This document shows, piece after piece, positions 1-7,176 of a stretch of DNA of 9,465 nt. The stretch is from Candidatus Altarchaeum sp. Its GTDB lineage: Archaea; Altiarchaeota; Altiarchaeia; Altiarchaeales; Altiarchaeaceae. The notes under the pieces are model-generated. The model was not told the origin of the DNA. It saw only the letters and a list, made by a program, of their open reading frames with translations, and did no database searches. Position 1 is the stretch's first letter; every line of letters begins with the position of its first letter. The position numbers and the translations under genes were made by a program. The DNA lies in the NCBI GenBank assembly GCA_018260755.1, contig JAGTWP010000016.1, positions 16,391 through 25,855 on the forward strand, in the 5' to 3' direction.

Positions 1-127
1 ATCTTATCTTATATCTTATCTTATATCTTATCTTATATCTTATCTTATATCTTATCTTATATTTTATCTTATATCTTATCTTACATCTTATATCTTATCT
101 TATATTTTATCTTATATCTTATCTTAT
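1..127. repeat. 12-bp tandem repeat array overlapping the lysA 3' end
   Basis: The plus strand is built from the unit atcttatcttat. Five perfect copies occupy 1-60. They are followed by a variant with attttat (61-72), a copy ending in c (73-84), a 7-bp partial copy (85-91), a perfect copy (92-103), another attttat variant (104-115) and a final copy (116-127). The 24-bp blocks at 61-84 and 104-127 differ by one base, so the array also shows a larger 43-bp-period duplication. The array starts at the window edge, so its true length is unknown. Read in the lysA direction the unit is ATAAGATAAGAT; it supplies the last two lysA codons and the TAA stop. It has no T-run on the lysA strand, so it is not an obvious archaeal terminator. 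Confidence 0.95.
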
Positions 128-1360
128 CAAAGCAGCAAGGTTTTCCATTTCCCTCAACACCTTTACCTTTTTATCTTTTCCGATTAAAATTTCCGCCGGC
201 TTTGGCATTGAATTATAATTAGAACTCATACTGAATCCGTAAGCACCCGTATCAAGAATAGCAAGAATATCATTTCTTTTTGCTACAATTCTTCTAGCCC
301 TTCCCAAAATATCCCCGCTTTCGCATAAATTTCCGACAATTTCAAAAATTTCATCACCCTCGCTTAAATCATTTAAATTTAAAATTTTATGATATGCATC
401 ATACATTGCAGGTCTGATTAAATCGTTGAATCCCGCATCAACATTTATAAATTTTTTATAAGGAGTTCGCTTAATACTTAAAACCTTTGTAAGTAATACT
501 CCTGCATTTCCGACAATGCTTCTTCCCGGTTCAAGGAGCAATTCAACCTCATAGCCCAAAATTTTATTTAAATTTTCAATGAGCGGAACTATTCCATTTG
601 CTAAAAGGTTATGAGTTAAGCCATTATAATTTCCATCGTGCAGATAATCAATTCCCAGTCCGCCGCCCAAATCAACAAATTTTAAATTTATTCCGATCTC
701 GTGCAAATCTATTACTATGTTGCTGATTTTTTTTGTTTCTTCAATAAACGGCTCAATTTCCGTAATCTGCGAACCAATGTGGCAGTGAATTCCCAAAATT
801 TCAAAATTTTTCTCTCTCGCAAGTTTGTATGCCTCAATTGCCTGCCTGATGTTAATTCCGAATTTTGATTCCTTGACGCCTGTTGCGATTTTGTCGTGTG
901 TATGCGGATTCACTTCGGGATTTATCCTGAAAGAAATTTTCGGTTTCTTGTCTAATCGTTTTGAGATTTCATCTATGTTCTTTATTTCTTCAAATCCGTC
1001 AATGTTGATGATGCATCCGAAATTTAATGCAGACTCAATTGATTCATCTGTCTTTCCGTTGCTTGTAAAGAGCACATCGTTTGGATTTAAGCCGATGTGT
1101 TTTGCTATGTGTAATTCTCCCGCAGATACGACATCAGCCCTGACATTTAAATTTTTCAAAATTTTACAAATTTCTATGTTGGTGTTTGCTTTATACGCAT
1201 ACACAAGTTTAAATTTCCCATAATTATTAAATGCATCAAAATATTTTTGAACATTCTCATGTAAAATTTCCTCAAAATATACATAAGTCGGGGTTCCAAA
1301 TTTTTCCGAAATTTCAAGTAAATTTTTTTTATGCTCAATCAGATATTTCTGTGTATCCAT
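119..1360 (-). CDS. lysA: Diaminopimelate decarboxylase
   Basis: A cytoplasmic PLP enzyme that decarboxylates meso-2,6-diaminopimelate to L-lysine, the last step of the DAP pathway. The 413-aa length is normal for the family, a fold type III alanine-racemase-like barrel followed by a beta-domain. The PLP lysine is K57 in VYAYKAN. HCHIGSQ (192-198), the phosphate-binding GGG (232-234) and EPGR (277-280) are all present. The CESGD motif (346-350), with the cysteine of the neighbouring active site in the dimer, and GAYGFSMSSNYN (372-383) separate it from ornithine or arginine decarboxylases. All key residues are intact. The ATG at 1360 is the only sensible start and has no Shine-Dalgarno; an A/T box about 26 nt upstream suggests a leaderless transcript. 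It lies 102 bp behind the surface-protein genes and may have its own promoter. The C-terminus runs into the 12-bp repeat. No other lysine-pathway gene is in the window. Confidence 0.97.
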   Translation of the reverse strand: MDTQKYLIEHKKNLLEISEKFGTPTYVYFEEILHENVQKYFDAFNNYGKFKLVYAYKANTNIEICKILKNLNVRADVVSAGELHIAKHIGLNPNDVLFTSNGKTDESIESALNFGCIINIDGFEEIKNIDEISKRLDKKPKISFRINPEVNPHTHDKIATGVKESKFGINIRQAIEAYKLAREKNFEILGIHCHIGSQITEIEPFIEETKKISNIVIDLHEIGINLKFVDLGGGLGIDYLHDGNYNGLTHNLLANGIVPLIENLNKILGYEVELLLEPGRSIVGNAGVLLTKVLSIKRTPYKKFINVDAGFNDLIRPAMYDAYHKILNLNDLSEGDEIFEIVGNLCESGDILGRARRIVAKRNDILAILDTGAYGFSMSSNYNSMPKPAEILIGKDKKVKVLREMENLAALIR

Positions 1361-1378
1361 ATTACAATAAATCAGAAA

Positions 1379-1419
1379 AAATTAAATTTACATATCTAAA
1401 TTTACATAATTGCCAATTT
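1379..1419 (-). promoter_or_regulatory. Probable lysA promoter with direct repeat and palindrome
   Basis: On the minus strand an A/T-rich TATA-like box (GTAAATTTAATT) is centred about 26 nt upstream of the lysA ATG, the spacing expected for archaeal leaderless initiation. The 12-mer taaatttacata occurs twice on the plus strand (1383-1394 and 1397-1408), 14 bp apart. Just upstream is an 11-bp palindrome, AATTG-C-CAATT (1408-1418). The direct repeat could be a duplicated TATA element or an operator. In DNA this AT-rich, chance matches are frequent, so the regulatory reading is an inference. Confidence 0.35.
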
Positions 1420-1462
1420 TTGCTACTCACTCGCTTAAAATATCTTCGTTCTAATTGTTGTT

Positions 1463-4207
1463 TCACTGTGAAAGCCCCTCTAAAATTTCAACAACATCAA
1501 ATATATCTATTGCTTCATCATTATTTATGTTTGCCCTTGCAGGAATAGGTGAAGAAGTAACGGTGTGTTCAATTATTTTAAACGCGTCTTCTAAATCCAG
1601 CATGTTATTTTTATTTGCATCTCCCCATACAAAATTTAATCCAACCGCTCCGGTTCCATTACTTAAGACCTTATAATAGGTAATATTACCAAATGTTACA
1701 GTATCGCTTTCATTCATAATCCTCCAGTTTCCATCACAGTCATTCTCAATCATATTGTTTATGTCGCTCAGATTTGTCGCGTTGTCATTTACACAAACAA
1801 TACCCTTATCATTTTTTACCGGAAGATATAAAATTTTTTCACCGATTTTGTTTGTTTCATTCGCATCCAAATGAAGAATTGTATAACTTAAATTTTGCTC
1901 ACCTACTTCTCCTGATTTTGCAATAACATTTCCAAAATTTGGACTTTTGTAAGTGAAATTTATATTGACCTCACCAAGTGGAATTGTCTTATTTCCTATT
2001 CTTTCCACTATTTTGGCTATTTTAATGCCGTTGAAACTTGAATTTGCAGGTTTTTCTGTTACATTCCCGCTTACATTTTCAATTACATTTACGGTTAAAT
2101 TTTCCGGAATATTGGTTATATTGACATAGCATCTTGCTTTTGCTCCTATGAGTGCTCCTACTTTTGACCCAATCATTGACGGAACGCTCGGCGGAATTAT
2201 ACTCATATTTTTCTTATTGACACTATAAGAAATTACTCTTTCAATCTTGTTTTGCCTTATTTTGTTTTGTAAATCGCTATAAATTTTTAGGGAGTAGTTC
2301 TCAAAGAAAGAGGTATTATCTTGAATTTCAATACATTCTTCTGTAAATATATGAACACTATTATCAAAAGTATAGTTCGTTTGATTTATTATTAATTTAT
2401 ACGAAGTATACCCCTCTTTAAACATAAAAATTTTATAAGTGTGTCCATTTGAAGGTATAAATTCGACAATTCCGTTTTCGTTTGTAAATAAAACAACACT
2501 TTTGTTCGTATTAGTATCAATTATTACAACTTTTGCGTTTTCTAATGAAAGATTGTTAATATCGGCGACATTTAAAGTTATTAAATTTATAGATATATTC
2601 TCATCTGAGATAATTGAATTTTTACTTACATTAAGGATTACCTCATTTGAATAGATGCTTTTTAATGTGTATGTCCCTTCATCCAGAACAATTTCAAAAA
2701 ATCCATTTTCATCAGAACTTAAATTTAAAATTTCTCCGTTGTATTTAGTTAGAGTTAAATTTATATTTGGCAATAATCTTCCGGAATGTTCGGTTTTTCC
2801 GTAAATAATACTTTGATTTTCCTTTATTACAACAAATGCATTTGAAAGGACATTGTTTAATTCGGTTGATTCATTAATTTCAGATGTAGGAAATATTGAT
2901 GCTGTTACAAAATAGATTCCCGAAGGTAATGAAAAATTAAAGGATAAAATGGACTTTGGTGTGAGGTTTGTAGCAATTGTTTGATTTTGAACGATATATT
3001 CATTAATTATTATTGAAACCATTGCAGAACCATTATATAAATTTTGGAATAAATTTTCAGAGGTAACATTTATCGTTAAATTTCCATCCGATATTAAAGG
3101 AACATGAATTTCTGTTATTGCCAAATCTGGCAAAGTGCAATTGCCTATGTTTGTATAATTTGTAAAGTTAACATTAATATTATTTGAGCATATTATATTA
3201 TTACTCAAATCAGGAGAATTATTTGAAGTGATTTCATATCCGTAAATCCCTATATTATTTTTTATAATTTCATTTGCTTCAATTGATATGTTTTTTTCCC
3301 TTCCGATACCATTTCTTATTCCTATTTCATTATATCTTATTAAATTTTTATATATGCTATTATTAATTTCATTGTTAGTATTTCCTATTCCTCTATTGTT
3401 ATTCTGAATCATATTACAATAAATTGTTGTGCTGTTTGACTCAATCCAAATTCCGTTCGAGAAATTTTCAATTATACAATTTTCAATAAGTGCGTTATTT
3501 CCTTGTATATTTATTCCTATGCTATTTATATTCCCTGAAATTTTATGCCACCTGCAGTCCAAAACAGTATTATCTGCGGATATGTTTATACAGGTATTTT
3601 CGCTTGCGTTTATATCCTGCGTTAATATGTATGTTTTATCCCCTTTGTTTAATGTCGTGCAATTTGAAATTTCCGAAACATTTTGCACAGAATATTTTGA
3701 ACCTACTTTGGCACCCACTTTTGCACTAACAATCCCTCCTATTTTACATCCGACCGCAAATTCACAATGGTGATTTTTTGCTGCATATCCTGCATTACAA
3801 TTTAAATTTTTACAATATCCGTTATAGCAATTCTGATTGTTAGAACAGTTTTCATTCGCATTGCAGGAATTTGGAATTTGACACGCAGAGGATAAATTCA
3901 TGGTTAAATTTTCCACTTCGCCGTAGTCATTAATAGAAACACTAAAATGGTAAGAGTTATTACAATATGTAAAATTTATTGAAAAATTTCCTATTCCCAA
4001 TTCACAATATCCGTGAGCATTTGTCGTGCAATTATATAAATTGGTAGAATTGAATATATTAATTGTTAAATTTGTCACCTGGTCTTCATAAATATCTAAA
4101 ACACTGACACCTGTTGCCAAATGGAAATCAGCATTGACATCCACACTTAAAATTAAAAAAACAATAACTAATGCCAAAGCTCCAATCCCAAAAAATTTTG
4201 TTTTCAT
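1463..4207 (-). CDS. Secreted multidomain glycoprotein: Cys-rich, beta-helix, CARDB-like, dockerin
   Basis: A 914-aa exported protein; residues count from the Met at 4207. Visible in order: signal peptide (1-26, cut near VNA); beta-rich region (27-108); Cys-rich EGF-like module with eight cysteines (C109, 115, 121, 127, 132, 137, 148, 154); a G-x-x-x-G tetrapeptide run (153-171); NosD-like right-handed beta-helix (about 181-357); CARDB-like Ig fold starting PDLAITEI (about 360-461); two carboxypeptidase-regulatory-like sandwiches (about 466-541 and 543-619); a second Gly run (679-691); an unassigned beta region; and a C-terminal dockerin (862-912). By hand I count about 54 N-x-S/T sequons, so it is probably heavily glycosylated. 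There is no C-terminal membrane segment, so retention at the surface likely depends on docking. No catalytic motif is evident. An ATG at 4234 would add nine residues before the signal peptide; I prefer 4207 because MKTKFF is a normal n-region. It lies 44 bp after the preceding gene. Confidence 0.85.
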   Translation of the reverse strand: MKTKFFGIGALALVIVFLILSVDVNADFHLATGVSVLDIYEDQVTNLTINIFNSTNLYNCTTNAHGYCELGIGNFSINFTYCNNSYHFSVSINDYGEVENLTMNLSSACQIPNSCNANENCSNNQNCYNGYCKNLNCNAGYAAKNHHCEFAVGCKIGGIVSAKVGAKVGSKYSVQNVSEISNCTTLNKGDKTYILTQDINASENTCINISADNTVLDCRWHKISGNINSIGINIQGNNALIENCIIENFSNGIWIESNSTTIYCNMIQNNNRGIGNTNNEINNSIYKNLIRYNEIGIRNGIGREKNISIEANEIIKNNIGIYGYEITSNNSPDLSNNIICSNNINVNFTNYTNIGNCTLPDLAITEIHVPLISDGNLTINVTSENLFQNLYNGSAMVSIIINEYIVQNQTIATNLTPKSILSFNFSLPSGIYFVTASIFPTSEINESTELNNVLSNAFVVIKENQSIIYGKTEHSGRLLPNINLTLTKYNGEILNLSSDENGFFEIVLDEGTYTLKSIYSNEVILNVSKNSIISDENISINLITLNVADINNLSLENAKVVIIDTNTNKSVVLFTNENGIVEFIPSNGHTYKIFMFKEGYTSYKLIINQTNYTFDNSVHIFTEECIEIQDNTSFFENYSLKIYSDLQNKIRQNKIERVISYSVNKKNMSIIPPSVPSMIGSKVGALIGAKARCYVNITNIPENLTVNVIENVSGNVTEKPANSSFNGIKIAKIVERIGNKTIPLGEVNINFTYKSPNFGNVIAKSGEVGEQNLSYTILHLDANETNKIGEKILYLPVKNDKGIVCVNDNATNLSDINNMIENDCDGNWRIMNESDTVTFGNITYYKVLSNGTGAVGLNFVWGDANKNNMLDLEDAFKIIEHTVTSSPIPARANINNDEAIDIFDVVEILEGLSQ
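1469..1624 (-). other. Dockerin type I-like domain (two Ca-binding loops)
   Basis: The C-terminus of the large surface protein holds two EF-hand-like dockerin loops. The first is GDANKNNMLDLED, with candidate Ca ligands D863, N865, N867, D871 and D874. The second is NINNDEAIDIFD, with N893, N895, D897, D901 and D904 in the same 1-3-5-9-12 spacing. Each is followed by a short hydrophobic helix (AFKIIEH and VVEILEG). Dockerins bind cohesin domains; none is recognisable in the neighbouring proteins, so the partner is either elsewhere or too divergent to see. Confidence 0.8.
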
Positions 4208-4251
4208 ATTTAAAATAATATCATCTAATATCATCTGTTTTTATTAAAATT

Positions 4252-5643
4252 TTAATGTGTACTTTTATGCTCTTCTTTTTTCTTTCCCGTAATTGCATTT
4301 ATTATTTTATCCGTGTATCCGGTTCCAAAAAGCACCAAAATTGAACCTATTATCAACCCGATAATTAATGTTAAAGTAACGGGAAATGGATACTCCTTCC
4401 CCTGAGGATATTCCTTGAGTGGTGCACCCATATCAACACTATCTGTTAATTTATCATATACGTATCCAAGGTCTGCATTAGGGTCATATACATATATTGT
4501 TGGCAATCTGTAGATATATTTTCCTGCCGGCTTGTGATAAATTTTAAATTTACCCTCATTGTCTGTTATTGTCATAATATGTATAACATTTGCTTCAATT
4601 CCGACAAGATAAACACCAACTTCGGCACCTTTTACGGGATTTGCATCTTTATCATAAACAGTTCCTTCCACAATAACTGCAGTGGTAAAGGTTTTAGTTG
4701 TTTCTGTTGCATTTTCTATTACTTTTTTTGTATGTTTATCATTAAGATTAAGTGCAGAACTGTTTGAAAGTAAAAACAACTTCCAGTTATATTCCAAGGT
4801 AAAATTTCTAACTACTATTGATTTTTCAACATAAGAAATACTCTCATTTATATTCTTTAATCCGATAAATTTATAAATAATTCCGTAATCTTTATCTTTG
4901 GAAATGACTTTGATGGGCTCTAATATCCTGTCACTCTTGCTGCAAGGATGTGGCAAGGCATTGCAAGGGTAAGGATATAAATTTATTTTGCCATTTTCTT
5001 CTTTTAAAATGTATTTATATGTTTCGCCACCTATAATTTTTAAAGTCACATCATTTTCTTTTTTATTAAGTTTAAGCGAGTTTTCTCCATCAGTTATATT
5101 TATTTCGTTATCGCTTTTTTTGATTTTTGCATCTTCGGCCAAATCTATTTTTAACTCATCCTTTAAGAATTTCATGAATTCTGCATTATTTTCAGAAATA
5201 TCATCCCAGCTAAACGGATATGGATTTTGAGGCATACACAAATTAGATATATCTTCGCGATAATAATGTGCATCTGTTGTAATTAGCAATGTGTGTATTC
5301 CAGGCCTATTTAGATAAATTTCTGAAACCAAAGTATCTTTTAAATTTAATTTTACATGGTCAAAATATGCCTCATTATCTTTTTGTGTAAGGTTTATTAC
5401 AAACATTTGCTGAACAAACGGCTTATCAATATAGATGTATATAGGAACTACCTGCTTGCTTGCCGAAATGTCAAATTCTACAAAATTATTTTCCATCTCA
5501 TCATGAATAAAATAGGTATGCTCAACATAATTTGATAACTCCGGACATTTTTCTTCATCTGCATATACTAAACCAAGCGTGCCAAAAAACAATATTAATA
5601 TTATTCCTGCAAATATTAATATATTTTTTCCTTTTTTTTCCAT
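4252..5643 (-). CDS. Exported protein with carboxypeptidase-regulatory-like domain and C-terminal membrane anchor
   Basis: A 463-aa single-pass surface protein of unknown function. It has a signal peptide (1-28; MEKKGKN, hydrophobic core, VYA cut site), a long ectodomain with four cysteines (C33, C136, C227, C234), and a carboxypeptidase-regulatory-like beta-sandwich (about 324-386, VEGTVYDKDANPVKGAEV then TDNEGKFKI). A transmembrane helix (about 420-442) and a short Lys-rich cytoplasmic tail (GKKKEEHKSTH) follow. About six N-glycosylation sequons lie in the ectodomain. An upstream ATG at 5709 would add 22 residues and overlap the preceding gene by 16 bp. I chose 5643 because the signal peptide begins there. 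The start context AAATTTTTTAAAATGG also nearly matches that of the beta-propeller gene. With this start the gap to the preceding gene is 50 bp. No enzyme motif was found; residues about 29-323 match nothing I recognise. Confidence 0.85.
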   Translation of the reverse strand: MEKKGKNILIFAGIILILFFGTLGLVYADEEKCPELSNYVEHTYFIHDEMENNFVEFDISASKQVVPIYIYIDKPFVQQMFVINLTQKDNEAYFDHVKLNLKDTLVSEIYLNRPGIHTLLITTDAHYYREDISNLCMPQNPYPFSWDDISENNAEFMKFLKDELKIDLAEDAKIKKSDNEINITDGENSLKLNKKENDVTLKIIGGETYKYILKEENGKINLYPYPCNALPHPCSKSDRILEPIKVISKDKDYGIIYKFIGLKNINESISYVEKSIVVRNFTLEYNWKLFLLSNSSALNLNDKHTKKVIENATETTKTFTTAVIVEGTVYDKDANPVKGAEVGVYLVGIEANVIHIMTITDNEGKFKIYHKPAGKYIYRLPTIYVYDPNADLGYVYDKLTDSVDMGAPLKEYPQGKEYPFPVTLTLIIGLIIGSILVLFGTGYTDKIINAITGKKKEEHKSTH

Positions 5644-5693
5644 TTTAAAAAATTTGTAATTTAATTGATTAAAATTTATTTTTAAATTTTTAC

Positions 5694-7106
5694 TCAACCT
5701 AATAACCATTTATCTTTAGCCCATGCAATCCAGTTATCATCTTTGTATTCCCTGTCAAGTATAACTTCGTACTTATTAACATAATTTTTTGAGTTTATGT
5801 CTACATCTTCGCAATTTGTACATCCTGGTACATGCGCGCTTCCTACCGCTATGTATACGATTCCATCATCTTTGCTTAATTCAATTGTATTCTCATCTAT
5901 CATTTTTCCAACACCAACAAAACCTATTGTATTTTTTAAATCAGAGTATATATTGCCTGTTCTAAATCCATCATCAAGTGTTTCTCCTTTTGTCATCCAG
6001 AAATTTGTATTATTAATACACATTCCTTTTTCTGCAACCTCTTTACCTTTCATTAAATTTATGCAAATTTTGTTCAATGAAGGATTGGGCATATATACAT
6101 AAATAGTATATTCTCCAAGCTTACTTAAATCAACCTCAATGAACTCCACCAACCCTTCATGAATTGATGGTGCTGATGCTCCACTACCACTTCCTCCTTC
6201 CTCACCACTACTTGGTTTTGGTCTTACATCAGTAAATTTCTTTGCCAATCCATTGCCAAATTCAAAAAACGATTTGCTTTTTCCTATTCTTTGATTATAT
6301 ATATTTAAAGGAGAAATTATAACATCACTGAACCTGTCTCCTGATTCTAGCCAGGTATATTTTGTCCATATTTTAATAACTCCATCATCTTTCGTTAGTG
6401 TATTTTTAACTTCATCTAATCCGATACTATTCCATAATTCTTCATGATATCCTTCAGGTCTTGTCCACCCCATAAATAAACTACAATTTAAAATTAAATC
6501 TCCTTCTTCCACAAGTTTGCCCCCATACATTAGGTCAATGTGAACTATGCTTCCCTTATCTTTATCCTCTTTTAACAAAATATAATAATCTCCCAAATCC
6601 TTCAAATCCACGGTATCTTTTTCCGCTTCGTTTTGTGACTTGTATTTCATTTTTGCTGACTCTGGTTCGCTCGGAGAAGAAGTCGGACGCAAGCCATCGA
6701 ATTTTCCTTTCATTATATCCAATATGTGCTGATGGACACCGAGAGCATTCTTGTTTTTAAAATATATATCAAATTTTGCATTTTTCTTCTCAACCTCATA
6801 ATCCCCTTCATATCCTACAAAGTCCTCTTTATTAATACTCTTTGTTGCTATAACATGATACTTTCCTTCTTCCATTGATTTAAGTATATTGTTAGGAATA
6901 GCATAATGTCCTTGTTCATCTGTAATTAGTTTAAATGTCTCTTCATAATTTGTAAATGTTACGGTAGCGTGTGGAATTGGCTCGCCATTGTAATCAATAA
7001 CATTTCCTTCCAAATTCCATGCAGTTAACACAAATACAGCATACCCTAAAAGCAAGGAAAGTCCCAATATTACTATCAGTCCATATAAAAGAGCTTTTGT
7101 ATTCAT
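5694..7106 (-). CDS. Membrane-anchored protein with Ig-like domain and duplicated unknown domain
   Basis: A 470-aa protein with an N-terminal signal anchor (about 6-29, ALLYGLIVILGLSLLLGYAV) and the rest probably outside the cell. Residues 31-118 form a carboxypeptidase-regulatory-like sandwich (LEGNVIDYNGEPIPHATV, then TDEQGHYAIP). After a Ser/Pro linker comes a domain at about 164-262. A Gly/Ser-rich linker (299-313) then separates it from a second, related domain at 323-425. Shared landmarks are VDLxxLGxY, a (Y/K)GK-V-E-G segment, an Asn followed by aromatic residues, and KDDG(V/I)-(K/Y)I. I do not recognise this repeated domain. A CTNC pair (429-432) and a Trp-rich tail close the protein. 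It starts 68 bp behind the beta-propeller gene, with no Shine-Dalgarno before ATG. The weak A/T tract upstream could be an internal promoter, but co-transcription with its neighbours is as likely. Confidence 0.85.
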   Translation of the reverse strand: MNTKALLYGLIVILGLSLLLGYAVFVLTAWNLEGNVIDYNGEPIPHATVTFTNYEETFKLITDEQGHYAIPNNILKSMEEGKYHVIATKSINKEDFVGYEGDYEVEKKNAKFDIYFKNKNALGVHQHILDIMKGKFDGLRPTSSPSEPESAKMKYKSQNEAEKDTVDLKDLGDYYILLKEDKDKGSIVHIDLMYGGKLVEEGDLILNCSLFMGWTRPEGYHEELWNSIGLDEVKNTLTKDDGVIKIWTKYTWLESGDRFSDVIISPLNIYNQRIGKSKSFFEFGNGLAKKFTDVRPKPSSGEEGGSGSGASAPSIHEGLVEFIEVDLSKLGEYTIYVYMPNPSLNKICINLMKGKEVAEKGMCINNTNFWMTKGETLDDGFRTGNIYSDLKNTIGFVGVGKMIDENTIELSKDDGIVYIAVGSAHVPGCTNCEDVDINSKNYVNKYEVILDREYKDDNWIAWAKDKWLLG

Positions 7107-7161
7107 CTTTTTGGATTTATTTTTATTTATTTTTGTTTAATTCTTTTTTAAATTTGTGTTA

Positions 7162-7176
7162 AATAACCCTGTTATT
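7162..7176. repeat. Short inverted repeat at the end of the beta-propeller gene
   Basis: The sequence aataac-cct-gttatt is a perfect 6-bp stem with a 3-nt loop that overlaps the TAA stop of the upstream gene. It is AT-rich and weak, and no T-run follows on the transcribed strand, so a terminator role is doubtful. Confidence 0.4.

Noticed and set aside
825-1223. Plus-strand reading frame inside lysA
   Set aside because: It is antisense to a gene with intact catalytic motifs and encodes no recognisable protein; the other plus-strand frames in the surface-protein genes were rejected for the same reason.
119-1360. Ornithine or arginine decarboxylase instead of LysA
   Set aside because: The CESGD and HCHIGSQ motifs and the EPGR signature fit diaminopimelate decarboxylase, and the length is typical of it.
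4208-4234. Nine-residue N-terminal extension of the dockerin protein (start at 4234)
   Set aside because: It would place acidic and hydrophobic residues (MILDDIILN) ahead of a standard signal peptide that starts with MKTKFF at 4207; possible, but less likely.
5694-7106. Archaeal pilin or type IV pilus component, suggested by the N-terminal hydrophobic helix
   Set aside because: No class III prepilin cleavage motif precedes the hydrophobic stretch, and the protein is large and multidomain; a plain signal anchor explains it.
7162-7176. Intrinsic terminator after the beta-propeller gene
   Set aside because: The stem is short and AT-rich and no T-run follows on the transcribed strand.
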